Below are positions 24,703 through 37,135 of a DNA stretch of 64,000 nucleotides, one piece after another (position 1 is the first letter of the stretch; each line of letters opens with the position of its first letter). The stretch comes from Torreya grandis. Taxonomy: Eukaryota; Streptophyta; Pinopsida; Cupressales; Taxaceae. A model generated the notes under the pieces. That model did not search any database and was not told the origin of the DNA. It saw only the letters and a program-made list of their open reading frames with translations. A program made the position numbers and the translations under genes. The stretch spans positions 483,501-547,500 of the forward strand of contig JARHVA010001175.1 of the NCBI GenBank assembly GCA_037957365.1, written 5' to 3'.

Positions 24703-26399
24703 CTTGATAGGAAACTTATAACTTATCTATTACACATCTATACACTATTTCACATTAAGAAAAATCACCATATTCCTCACAAATTCAAAACCAATTACTT
24801 TGATTTTTCATAAGCCAAGTTTGAATCTAAAATCACTCAAAATTGATATTTTAGTACTAATAGTACTACTTGAGAATACATACCCCTAGCTTAGACCTAG
24901 ACCTATCTCAGATCATATTTTCATACTTATACATCCTTAATATGGGCCACAAATGTACCTAATAATATCCAAAACAATCCTAGACCCTCATTTCTTTATC
25001 CTAGCCCTTCATACCTATCATTCTACTAGATAGATACTAACACCATAATAAGGACACTAGTGCCACATGGCACTAATGTCCCAAAGATAACACTAATGTT
25101 TTTTTCCCTATCTTTTCCCAATTTGATATATTTTCAAAACTAAAGCCTCCTAAGATTATCCTATCCATCTTTCATCACCCACATAAGAAATATAGCAATA
25201 TATATACATGAATTTTATCACTCTAACAACTATATGAAAATTAGATGCAAAATACACATTTAAATATAAAATAAGTTGAGCATAATTAAGGTTCTCAATC
25301 CTTATTCTACCTTACCTTTGCATACTATCATTTACAACATCCCTAAGATCATATTTTATAGATTTCCAATCTCAATCACATTCAAGGCACTCCAGGTCAC
25401 TATCATACTATCATGACTTACACTTGCACTAGATCTTAGTTGTGATAACTACATTGGGATTGATACCTATTTAGAGTATTGGTATGTATAAAACTCTCTT
25501 CATAGTAGGGTGTTGAGTATGTCTAACCTACCCTACTAACGAACACACTTTTTATCTCATACCCTAATTATATGAAATATTAAGGTTTATACAATAAATA
25601 AATCATTACAATATGGTTATGTAACTCATGCACGTAGGAATAGACCCTAGACATCTAGATATAGGTACAATCAAAATCTTAGGATAGTCTTACATAGAGG
25701 ACAATACCACCAATATCATGAAACTACCACCACTTTTATAATAATATAACTACTATCCAATAATGGTGCTACTATCCATGAGGGTTTATGATATTGGAAT
25801 CTAATTTACAACACTCAAACTATCTTCTCTCTTAATTTATAGTATCTAGATCATATGTATCAAGTGTTTTCTAGATAAGTCATTACTTGCACTATTTATT
25901 ACTATTTTAAAAAAAAGTCAAAGCTAGTCAATTTTGTAACAAATCAATGGATGTATTTATTGCATTTTATTTCTCTAATTTATTCTATTCAACTCTTTAA
26001 CAAACATAATATTTACATACCTTAAGTCCTAAAAGGTTAAAATATTTGGTGAACCCATCTTACTTCAAACATTTCTCAAAACCTAACCCTAGATAACCCT
26101 AGGGTTTTTATAGAATTTAAACTTTTGTTCCATATATTTTTTGATTTTATTTCATATAATCATGATTATAATGATATAACAAGTGTATCACTTTTTGTTG
26201 CAAATTTTAATACTTTAATTTGCATGCTTATTCCCTTTAATTAGTAATGAACTCAAAAAAGACATAAACATATGTATAGATGATGCCTTATATAAATTGA
26301 AATCAATATCATGTTTCATTATATCATAGAATGTCATTGTTATCTTATGTGAAACTTAATTAATAAAAAAATAATTATATATAGAGGATCTATTACACA
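24703..26399. other. Unannotated AT-rich region
   Basis: No gene seen. A TTTGGTGAACCCATC sequence at about 26048 resembles ATTGGTGAACCCATC at about 31413. In each place it stands upstream of a decayed gag, so it might be a primer-binding-site remnant, but I cannot assign the tRNA. Confidence 0.3.
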
Positions 26400-27812
26400 A
26401 GCTAACAACTAGATTTCAAGTTTTAATATCATATCTTATGCACATGAAAGAATCTCCTTTTCCTCCATATTTTCACTTGGGTGTTATCTACTTTCCCTCT
26501 AAATAGGTCCACTCTATCAATCCTTCATGAGATGAATCAACCTATACCATTTTCATTAATCCCCATACTTAGCCTATTCACACTTTTTACATACATGATG
26601 TGTGCCTACATGTTCAATTATAAGTAAATAGAATATGTACTTGTGAGACTCTAAGGGATCAAATTATTAGCATGAGCAAACTCATATTAGATTTACAAAA
26701 TCAAAATAAGTTATTAAGTGAAAAAGTCACGTTATTGGAAAATCACATTACATGTACACAATATTCAAAATATGTTAGTGTAAACTATGTATATACATCT
26801 ACACCTATTAAAGTTGTGCCTAGAACTCTTTCATATCCAAATCATAAATAAAAACAATGTACATTTAAAACTAGTGACTCAAAAAACATTTAAATATCAA
26901 ATAATATTTCAAGTGAGTTACTAAGGGAAATTATTAATAAGTTGATCAACCTACCTGCTCTACACCCAATGAGGAGATCCAAATATTATTGTGCATATCA
27001 TAGAATGCATGAGCACCACACCGATTCATGTTTATCATTGAAAATTAAAATACAATAGATAATGGATATATATGACTCACATAGTGACACATCATCTAGA
27101 TAATAAAAAATAACACATATACCAATTCAAAAAGGGTCAAATTTACAAACAATACAAAAATGATTACCAAAGCATAACTTAGAGAAAAAAAAGGTTCACA
27201 TAGCATAATCATAGAAAAAAATAATACAACATGCACAGGTAAAACAAGTAAAATATGAAAATATACCTCTCAAAAATTAGGCTCACCTTTAAAATTAGTA
27301 TGGGTTTGGTCAAAAATATCTGCAATAGTTTGATTATCATGGTCAAGGTTTGGGCAAGTAGGCCCAAGGCATCCCTACTCTTATTCTAGAAGTTAATAAT
27401 TCTGGTCAACAAGGTTTGGGATTTATTAAACATCCTAATGTAAATCATTCACATATATAGTTTATCAAGGAAACAAGTCCATATAAATTGGATATTTTAT
27501 AAAAAATAAAGAACTTTAGTTACAAATTCAAAATCATGTTAAACTAACAAGCATTCTCAAAAGAGGTTTTATAGAAAAAGAGCTTCTAAAGCACCACATG
27601 CCTACAATAAGCACAACTTCAAAGTGAAAAATCATAGTAAATATACCAAAACACAATTAAAAATGTTAAAATACATAGTATGATACAATTCCCTCTAGTA
27701 TTTTAGGTTATTATGATTCTTATGATAAATGATACTCAGATTCCTACTATAACACCATTCAACTACAATATAACAATCAAACTACCTGAGTTGTCTAGGG
27801 ATGAGTTGGTTA

Positions 27813-28109
27813 GGGATGAGTTGTGTATTTATGGGAAATATCTATAATGAGATGAGACATAAATGAGACATGATACAAAAATATCTATTAGGGGAGGTAG
27901 GGGGTACCTGTGATGGGGATGAGTTATGTATTGACTATAATGAGACATAAATGAGACTTGATACAAAATTATCTATTAGGGGAGGGGGGGGTGCCTATGA
28001 TGGGGATGAGTTGTGAGTTTTATTTATTTTACATAGATATAATTATACATAAATGACACATGATACAAAATTATCTATCAGCTATGGGGAAGTAGGGGGC
28101 ACCTATGAT
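27813..28109. repeat. Minisatellite of three units, 87-107 bp
   Basis: Units begin GGGATGAGTT at 27813, 27916 and 28003. Each contains an ATAATGAGACATAAATGA-type block, TGATACAAAATTATCTAT and a G-rich GGGGTACCTATGATG end. A short extra GGGATGAGTT sits at 27798. The units differ by substitutions and by insertions between the blocks. Confidence 0.8.
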
Positions 28110-28240
28110 TAACCTTTATGAAGTATTAGGGTTATTAACCCCTATGTGTTGGTAATGGGTAGTTGCTTATAGGGGTAGTTGGGGTAAGTGGATATGGGTG
28201 TATAATGATCCACTGATTGTCTTGGGTTATTGAAAAATTT

Positions 28241-28316
28241 AAGGAACTTGAGAAAAAATTGATTTGAAAAACCTAAGCAAAAGTTGAATTGAGGAACCTG
28301 AGCAAAAGTTTGATTT
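28241..28316. repeat. Short tandem repeat, three units of 25 bp
   Basis: Three successive degenerate units of about 25 bases, of the form GAGGAACCTGAGCAAAAGTTGA, start at 28241, 28266 and 28291. Confidence 0.75.
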
Positions 28317-30084
28317 TTTATGTTTTTTAGATATTGTATTATTTTTGTATTTTCTAGATGTAAGCTATTTTTTTAATTCTTGTATTGATCATGATACTCT
28401 ATTTACCATTCCTATTCATAACATAGGACACATTGATAGTGATTCTTCTATGAGATTCATTAGTTAGTATTATTCTTCCCTTATTATTACATACTTTCCT
28501 TCTTTCTCACTCCTTGTATATAGATTCATTTCCATGTTGCTTGTACATATAATATACCTAGAAAATACAAAAATAATAAAATATCTCAAAAACACAAAAA
28601 GATTCAAATATTACATAGAAAACATGAAATCATAGATTGCATGGATTTTTTTTTACATTTATTATATTTTCTAGATACTGCATATGTTAGTTATCTTAGT
28701 ATAGTCATTTTTATCATACATACATGCTTCACTTCTTATTGTCAAATGCTTATATATTGCTATAGGACTCAGTTCCACTACACCAAACTAAAATTACTAT
28801 TATCTACCCATTGGGGCATATAAACTGATACATGGGTCTTTAATTGACACATTATCCCACTTGGGGGCATCTTAAACATAGTTTTGATTACCATGTTCTA
28901 TTCTTCTATACTTTACATCCTAGATTTAATATGGTTATATATTTATATTTATCATGCTACTCTTACTCATTTTTTTTTATTATCACTACTTTAGACTCAA
29001 CATATTTACATCCTATATTTTACATAGATTTGTATTAAATATTCATGCATACTTGCATTTATATATTTCCTAGTTTAGATTCCATTATATTTATATGTTT
29101 CTTATATTCAATAGAATTTGAACATGCCATTATTCTTTGGCTCTACACCACTTATATTCATAGTATGCTTCACCATAACATCCATTTATCACATTTGATG
29201 ATAGTGATATTTTCAATGATGATTCATATTTTCATGAACTATTGACATAATCATATATCAATGAGAAACCCATACATAGTGTCATGATTTAAAATGGGTC
29301 AAGTGAGATCATGTTATTTACTCCCTTGGATACACACAATAAAATATACAAGATACATCAATAATAATTAATGGACTCTATGGATATAAACAAAATACCA
29401 TAATACATATGGTTCTACTTGTTTATGTGGGATCCACCATAATAGTCACTCTAAATTTAGTTATATAGAGAAAAAGGATTTTTGACATGTTGTCATGACA
29501 CCCTTAGATGCAAATTATTAATGAATACAAACTAAAATGAATACGTGTCTGATTTAAATACATCAAAACAAGGTAGTCATAGTTATGGTTGTAAAATATG
29601 AGTACCCTTTATAGTTAGTGATATCTCCTCCTCCACCCAAAACCCACCATAGTTGGTTGATACACCTATACATGATCTATATATATAGCCAGTGGTTAGA
29701 CATATATAATATATATCTATACAACTAGTTTATATGAGATTAGTTAAGTCTAACATATAACCATCTATTCAACATTAATCATACAAGAGGGCTATTGAGG
29801 GATTAAAAAGGCCATTATTTCCTACAACATGAACTCAATTATCAACATAGATAGTTCAACATATTCCATAATGGACATCATATAAATTATCCTATTATAT
29901 AGTAAACCTTACATAGTTCAAGGCCAACTTGAGTTAACCATCATACACATTATTTTATTAGTAATGATCATGAATGTTATTATACAATACATAATTTATT
30001 TTTATATTATGATACATGTACATCTAGTATACTTAAGTTATGATAGGTGACCATTCCATTATATGATCCAAGCAATTCCTATGG

Positions 30085-30828
30085 TGTAGACACCCATATT
30101 TGGTACAAGCCTATCCTTGAGGTCTTTATTAAAAATTTATACATAAATACAATTAATAATGAATAAGGTATATACTAGTTATTTTTCATTAGGTTTAATA
30201 TATTCTAGTTGGTATATTAGTCCATTTGATAGTCCGCTTTAAATTTTGTGATAGGGATTCCTAATCATGTTTTCTTATCCCTTTGTAATATTATACTATT
30301 GATGGATAGGAACAGTCCTAAAATCCTATCCATAAGGAGTGTAGTTATTGAGGTAAAATTTGAGGAACTTATTTTGAGTCACATTTTATTTAAATTTTAT
30401 TATTTAGCTTTGGATATTATCTTATGTTAGATTTTACACCTCAATAGGTCCCCAAATTAAATTAAAAAAACCTATATCAATATAAATATACTAAAACATA
30501 TTAAGTATGGTTATCCTCATTATAAAAATATGTTCAAGGATTTTCATATTCTATTTATATATTTTATAATGATAGATTCAAATTTTTCAAAGGCTGAGTT
30601 TACATTTGCATGATTTTGCGAAGAGTGAAAAAAGATAAAGAACATCTAGAATTATGTTTAAAATTTCATGCATACACATAAGTGGAAGAACTAAATTTGA
30701 GTCTGATCCCTCTTTAGAGTATTGAAAATGTAGTTAAACATTTTTAAATTTAATGTAAATTTACCAAGGTTCAATATAGCTCAATCCCTTTGGTCGATAC
30801 CCCCCCCCTCTGATTTGCTATTAATTTG
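30085..30828 (+). repeat. LTR-like direct repeat, copy 1
   Basis: It begins TGTAGACACCC, as many plant gypsy LTRs do, and is repeated at 34752 (TGTAGAGACCC). Shared blocks include AATGAATAAGGTAT, AGTCACATTTTATTTAAAT, TTCAAGGATTTTCAT, TAGATTCAAATTTTTCAAAGG and GTGGAAGAACTA, down to a C-rich end. Each copy follows a decayed protease region. The 3' limit is only where similarity becomes unclear. Confidence 0.65.
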
Positions 30829-31439
30829 GTTTATGTTTAGGAATTTTTTTTTTCATTACATGTATTTAAAAAACATTGATAATGTAATAAAAATCACATT
30901 TAGGAGGCAATTTTAGAAATTATTCTATAAAAACATCATGAAATTCTCTAAAAAATAGGTTATCTTTGAGAGATGATTCCTTAGGTTCCTCCATTTCATT
31001 TATCTTGATGATAAATTCTTGGCACCCTTTTTCTTGAACCCTCTCGAGTTGCATAGAAAAAATTTACCTAAGCCTCAACTCTCTTTTTTCATCCTGAATT
31101 TGTGTCTAATTTCTAAAATCATCCAGACACTCAACCTTCTTTAGTTAGTATCCAACCTTGGCCTTGTGTTTTGAAATCCAGTTGACTTATAAGATCACAT
31201 CATATTACCCTAGTGGTGATACATAAAGATCCACTATAGTTGTGAATTCGAATAACCTAATATTTGAATAAACACTTATCAACCATGACTTTTGAGTCAT
31301 TGCCATACTGTACTGACCATGCATTTTCCATTACTTCAGCTCTTCTAGATAACTTACTAAGCATTCTAAGAGGAAATTTTAAAACATTTTTTCTTAATAA
31401 GAATAATTAAAATATATTGGTGAACCCATCCTTTTATTT
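30829..31439. other. Leader-like region after LTR-like repeat
   Basis: No coding sequence. It ends near ATTGGTGAACCCATC (about 31413), which also occurs upstream of the gag of copy B. The LTR may extend to near this point, but the second copy does not confirm it. Confidence 0.3.
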
Positions 31440-34400
31440 TGATAATTGCTTCTTTTTTTTCATTTTTTCTAGGGTTACAAGTAAATTTCTTATTTTTAGT
31501 CACTAAATAAAAAAACTGTTTAACCTCAGGGCTTCAAAATTCCAATTTTTCTTTAAAAAAAATATTTTCTTACCATCAATTTTCAATTTCATTTTCTTTA
31601 TTTCTTTCTTATAAATTATGTTCCAACACTTTTGAAACTTATAGGAGCTATCATTTTAGGAAAATTAGTCTTAAAATTTACCTAAGTCATGGTGTGAGGG
31701 GTACTACCCTAATACTCAATCCATTATAAAACACTATATGTGTATTTTAGTCTCCATGTACCACATAATATATTATAAATACCTAGGTTTCATGCACTAG
31801 TAAGTAACTAGACCTAATAATCTACTCTCAATATACCCTAGAGGAAAGATAGTGCATATATTGGATAATTTAATCCTCCATATTTAATACCTCTTTGGGA
31901 CATGCTCACTATTTAATATTGGGATCATCATTTCTTGTTACACCTTTTGACATTCTTTCTTTTATCATATGGATAGATTGTTTGCTAGTTGTAAGCTTGA
32001 TGTTTCTCATATTTTTTATATTGTGGGTAAACAAATATAAAATTTAATTTTAATTTTAAATAAGCAATGGTGTTCATCCTTTATATTTAACTTATCTAAA
32101 AATGTTACACCTTATGTTTATGATAATGAGTGGACTAATGATCACATTTATACAATTTTTATTCTTCTTACTTATGAATAATATGAACATGATAGATATG
32201 ATTGTGATTATGATTATGATAATTATATTGAAAAAAATATAATTGATACAATAGTGAAGAGAAAATTGAGCATACTAATTTAGAATTTGAGAAACCAATT
32301 TCCTCTTTTCCTCCCTTATATTTATCTATTCATAAATCATAACACACATAACACATTGATAATGAATAACTCATTTCCTTTAATCTCTTACAAATTTCTG
32401 AATGTGAAGAGTCAATAATTAATGCACTTTATTTACCTCTTAAATTTATTACTACACTACATCACATTAGTCAATATAAACTACAAAATCATAGCCCTTG
32501 TATAAAAAAGGTAAATAATCTAGATAATTTTGTTACTCCATCTCCATATTTAGAAAATTTATATGATGTAAATCCATAAAATATCCCAATTTATCCTTTA
32601 GACATGGTTAATTATATAAAATATTGTGGTAATCTTTATACTTCCTTCGAAGTTACAAATAGTGATATAACATCTCAATATACTTCTATCCTTTATCTTC
32701 AAATATCAAAGGATGCAAAGGAATATGAAATGTAACCAAATTTAGACATTATCACTTTATATTTACAAAGTCATTATCATTGAATATTTTAAAAATATTC
32801 TTAGGATCGTATGCCAATATCCATAGAATGAAAGTCTCATGATGATGATAATTATGATGGATCTCTCTATCCTTTACTAAAATAATAAAATCCAATGGAG
32901 AGTAATGAGATGTTTCTACTTATATAGAAATTTAATTTTACAAGATAAGTAATGATTTCAATGCTTGTATCATTTTTTTAATAGAATTTACTTTTTAGCC
33001 ATGTAGTAGCATTTGTCATGATCTTCCCATACCAATGTTTAAAATAGATGATCAATTAAGATCCACAAGTGATCCTTTCCAAACCACTACTATTCATACT
33101 AGTCATTTTATATCCATGATGCATTTTATTTTTGACCTCCAAAAGTAATTTATTAATCTAGTTTTACAAACTAGATCATGTTGTATGAATATCAAACATA
33201 ATGATATCTTAGGATAATTCTTTACATGAGTTTTATATAAACATCCATACCTAAAATATTTTTTTGTTCCTACATTTCCCTTGTTCAATTATTTTGGAGA
33301 CCCTCATACACATTTAAATCAATATACAAATTATTATCTATAATAAAAAATGATAGTCATATTCTACTAAATCCTTTCCATAGAAGCCTCAAAATATATG
33401 TCATATTGGTTTTTTACTTTACCTAGTGGATCCTTACCTAAATTTAAAATTTTAGAAGATAAATTTTAATTATATTATCATAAACACATGGTACATAAGT
33501 TCACATTGGAAAATATAAAAGGTTTTTAATAGGGTCATGATTAGCTTATCAAATATTATATCTTAGAAATAAAAAATACTTTGCATTCTCTAACTTTCAA
33601 CCCTAATATTTAGAGGAAAAATATCTTTAGTAGGGGTCTCTTATATCCACTCAAATAAATATTCATTCATAAAAATTATATTTATTTTGATAAATTATAC
33701 ATGGATGTGTTCAAGTATTCATATGATCTCAATTCCACAACATAAAAAGATAATAAGTCATGATCATCTTCACACAAGTAGGAAAAAAATAAAAAATAAT
33801 TGGATTCAAAATTGACATCTAAAATAAATAATATAGTTAAAATCATTGCTAAGATATATGAGTTTTGAAAAACAACTAAAACAAATTAATAATATGTTAA
33901 GGTTCTTAATAAAGGAAATGAAATATTTTACAAGGCATTTCTTAAAGTAGCTAAATCTAATTTTAGTAAGAGGAAACCACTTTAGTTTGATAGATTTAGA
34001 GATCAACCACATGATATTCTAAACACATCTTTGGATAAAAACCAATCAATCTTCCTCTTAATTACTATCACCCTCTTAATCATCTTTATTATGTAAAATG
34101 AAAAACATTTTACACTTATCATGTTATAAATAGATATCACTGCAATAATTATTATGCACTACATGAAAACATATCACAAATTATAAATAAAGGGGTGATC
34201 ACAATTTCAAAATTAGACAAAAGGGTAATAGAATCAACTCCATCTCAATTTTTGAGGAAAATGGTATTAAAAAATGATCAAATGATCATTCAAGACTTAT
34301 TCAATAATACACATAAATAAAATATTATTGTCAATAATACACAACATCATAATTCATGTACAGTATAAATTATTTAATGTGTGGAATATAGTGATAAATA

Positions 34401-34750
34401 TTTCAAACATGCATATGGATCAAATATGGGACAAATGTTTTTACCAATCACTTTGGGAATTAATATAGTGACAAAAATACTTGTTGTATAAAATACTATT
34501 CCATAGTAAAATGTGGTTTTAGGACAACCTTAATTACATAAAAAAAAATACAATAGTGAATAATGATAATACCAATTTATATTTTACTTTTGAAGGAGCT
34601 TTGTTAACATTAAAAATCAATACAAAAAACATTAAGGACACCTTGGTCCTCTCAGATTTAAAAAAAATGGATATAAAAGCAAAAAAATAGATCAAAGATA
34701 TGAACATGTCATGCATACTTCAAAGCTATAAAATATCATTGATAGTATCA
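31440..34750 (+). pseudogene. Very decayed gypsy gag-protease segment (copy C) without polymerase
   Basis: Between the two LTR-like repeats there are only short readable pieces. The clearest is at 34180-34710: KGVITISKL, an LGRPW-like segment changed to F-stop-DNLNYI, and a TNLYFTFEGALLTLKI tail, as found after the active site of gypsy proteases. It matches 59165-59575. The LTR-like repeat starts about 40 bases later, so no RT or integrase was ever between them in this copy, or it has been deleted. A gag-protease-only element of this type would need enzymes from a relative. Confidence 0.4.
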
Positions 34751-34751
34751 A

Positions 34752-35468
34752 TGTAGAGACCCAATATTGGTAAAATCATGGTAGTTATGGAAATTTATTG
34801 TAACTATTTATATATAAACTATTGGCAATGAATAAGGTATCTATTATTTAATTTTACTTGGATTTTCTCTATTATGGTTCATATATTTATTGATTGGATA
34901 TTCATCTTCCCATTTTTTCATGGGGATCCCCAATCCTATTCTATTAGCATTTGTATGCGTCTGTTGTTGATGGACAAAAACAATCATGTGGTCTTATTCA
35001 CAAAGTGGAATTTTCATGCATAATTTTCATACCTTATTGCAAGTCACATTTTATTTAAATATTATTTTTTTCTATTGGGTCATCTTTTGCATTTCAATAG
35101 GTTTGTATATTCAAAATAAAAATCTTCTATAAATGCAAGGATACTCTAAGTGATTAAGTAAAACTCTCCTTACTCTAAAAATTTATTCAAGGATTTTCAT
35201 CTTCTATCTATACATTTTCCAAAGATAGATTCAAATTTTTCAAAGGTGGAATTCACATTTTTCATGTGTATGACAAGAATAAAATAGGAGAAGGAATATC
35301 TAGACTTGCATTCATAGCTTCAAAAATATATGTAAGTGGGAGAACTACAATAAAATTTGAGCTTTGTTCAGATGATTATTAATTAATTTTAATTCTTGGT
35401 CATTTAAGAGGGAGTTACCAAGTTCATTTCATCTCAATGCCTTTCACCCAATACCCCCTAATTTGATA
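34752..35468 (+). repeat. LTR-like direct repeat, copy 2
   Basis: Partner of 30085-30828, with the same TG start and the same order of shared blocks, and many substitutions. It follows the protease-like end of copy C directly. Confidence 0.65.
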
Positions 35469-36042
35469 AAAAAATATTTCAAGTGTAGGAAACTAGTGTA
35501 TTTTATTGTATATATTTCATGCAATATTATAGATTTTAAAATATGTCAACATTCCTAATTAATATATGTTAAATTTATTAAATATTCATAGATTTTTTAC
35601 ACTAAACCAAGATAATACCATGATCAATGTATGTTATTTTCACATACAATGGTCCTTATCTATAAATAATCTATAATCCTAATTCTATTTTTCACTATCA
35701 ATATCCTATTTTATTTCTTTCTCTATTAGTCACCAATCATAGTTAAATTGGACAAGTTTGTTATCAATGGACTTGAGTAATTTGCACTACAATCAACTAG
35801 GATGAACCTGTCTAGGAGAAGTTTCAAATTCTATCACAAATCATAAGAATGCAAATTCACATATTTTAATTATTTCAACATACAGACACCATAAAAATTC
35901 AACATAGATGTTATCTTGAGATAATTGTATTTATTCTCAGATTTTGAAAAAATAATAGTTTTTCGCATTTATCAATTTAAAAAATCAAAATTATTGATTG
36001 TTTCAAATCTATAACATTATGATATGTGTGTGTGTGTGTGTG
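35469..36042. other. AT-rich spacer ending in a (TG)n tract at the copia array boundary
   Basis: No gene seen. A (TG)10 tract (36025-36044) runs straight into the TG that starts the first copia LTR. The left target site is therefore hidden in the microsatellite. Confidence 0.5.
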
Positions 36043-36491
36043 TGTTGGAAATATTGTCATTGATGTCAAAGGCCTAGCATTAGTGATAAAGGCCCCATTG
36101 CATTTAGTAGTTTTTTTTTAACATACAAATCTTGGATAATATGTGTTAATATTAATGAATATGTTTTTGGTTGCATATAAGTCAAAAGAGGTCCCATGGA
36201 GAAATCAAAGAGTCACGAGGTAAAGATAAAAGAGGAATGGGACACATATTGTCATGAAGAGTTAACATGTGAAGAAAAATGAGAGTATGACACATTTTTC
36301 TATGAAGGGACACTTTGAGGAATATGAATAGTCACCAAGATAAAGACAAAGAAGAAAGAATGCATTAGCTCATGAAGGGTCACTATGTGACTTTTCAAAT
36401 GAAAGGATATGAAGGGTCATGCAATTTTGATGCCATTTCTTTAAGGATTGAAAGGTCACAAAGGGTGAATTCCAAAGGACATTAGGTAAGC

Positions 36492-36500
36492 TATAAATAA
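36492..36500 (+). promoter_or_regulatory. Copia LTR TATA box
   Basis: TATAAATAA followed by AGG and, about 40 bases on, TATGCAAGAGAGTGCAT. The same box is at 42858, 43831, 50050 and 57365; at 51078 it reads TATAAACAA. This is the probable promoter for the genomic RNA. Confidence 0.6.
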
Positions 36501-36645
36501 AGGTTTGAGAAGCCATTTGTAATATGCAAGAGAGTGCATTGTTTGTATTTGTTTTAGAGGAGAGAAAAGTAAGAGATAATGTAGAGTTTTATCATTTTTT
36601 AAGTAAGCAACATTGAGAGATAGTTATGTTTTATACAAAAGAGGA

Positions 36646-36768
36646 GTTGGTGCTCTTATAGCTCCTATGGGCTAGTGCTCACAAATAGTTCTTATGTTGG
36701 TGCTCAGAAAATGGGTTGGTGCTCCTGTAAGTTGGTGCTTGCAAACTTTGTAATTTGAGTTGGTGCTC
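36646..36768 (+). repeat. Six copies of GTTGGTGCTC in the LTR
   Basis: GTTGGTGCTC or one-base variants occur at 36646, 36671, 36696, 36715, 36731 and 36759, downstream of the TATA box. The motif is repeated in the equivalent part of every LTR of the array. Confidence 0.8.
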
Positions 36769-36830
36769 ATTCATATAATTGAGATTTTTCTCTATGGTTT
36801 TCCCCACTATGGGGTTTCATGTTAAAATAT

Positions 36831-36931
<101 letters not shown>

Positions 36932-37072
36932 TGGTGCATGTTATTGTTTTAGTTTTATTGCATATCTTGAATACATGATTAAGTGGTTAAAGAAAATAAA
37001 TCAAATTTATTAAAAAATATATAATATATTGATTCACCCCTCCCCCTCTTAGTATATTTCATGCTTAACAAT

Positions 37073-37084
37073 TGTTATTAGGGC
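37073..37084 (+). promoter_or_regulatory. Decayed tRNA-Met(i) primer-binding site, unit 1
   Basis: TGTTATTAGGGC, three changes from the canonical TGGTATCAGAGC that unit 3 keeps at 51583. It stands two bases (AT) after the LTR end. Confidence 0.7.
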
Positions 37085-37135
37085 ATGTTCCTTTGGAAAA
37101 AATTTTACAGCTTGAAGGTAGATCAAGAAAGCAAT

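Larger units (their letters stand above)
26400..30060 (+). pseudogene. Very decayed gypsy gag-protease segment (copy B)
   Basis: A leucine- and lysine-rich coiled-coil-like stretch (about 26670-26750) is followed by KYYCAYHRMHEHHTDSCLSLK (near 26980), a gypsy gag zinc-knuckle form with Cys and His kept. Near 27330 a GQGLGK and later QQGLGFIKH pattern resembles the G-patch-like segment of some plant gypsy polyproteins. The 29190-30060 part is homologous to copy A (DIFNDDS, NEKP and a MLS-TPLDAN remnant of the LGRPW region). Two minisatellites lie inside, at 27798-28109 and 28241-28316. No RT or integrase is seen before the LTR-like repeat at 30085. Confidence 0.45.

Noticed and set aside
27798..28109. 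CRISPR-like direct repeats
   Set aside because: Three adjoining long units without equal spacers; this is a eukaryotic minisatellite in a retrotransposon region.
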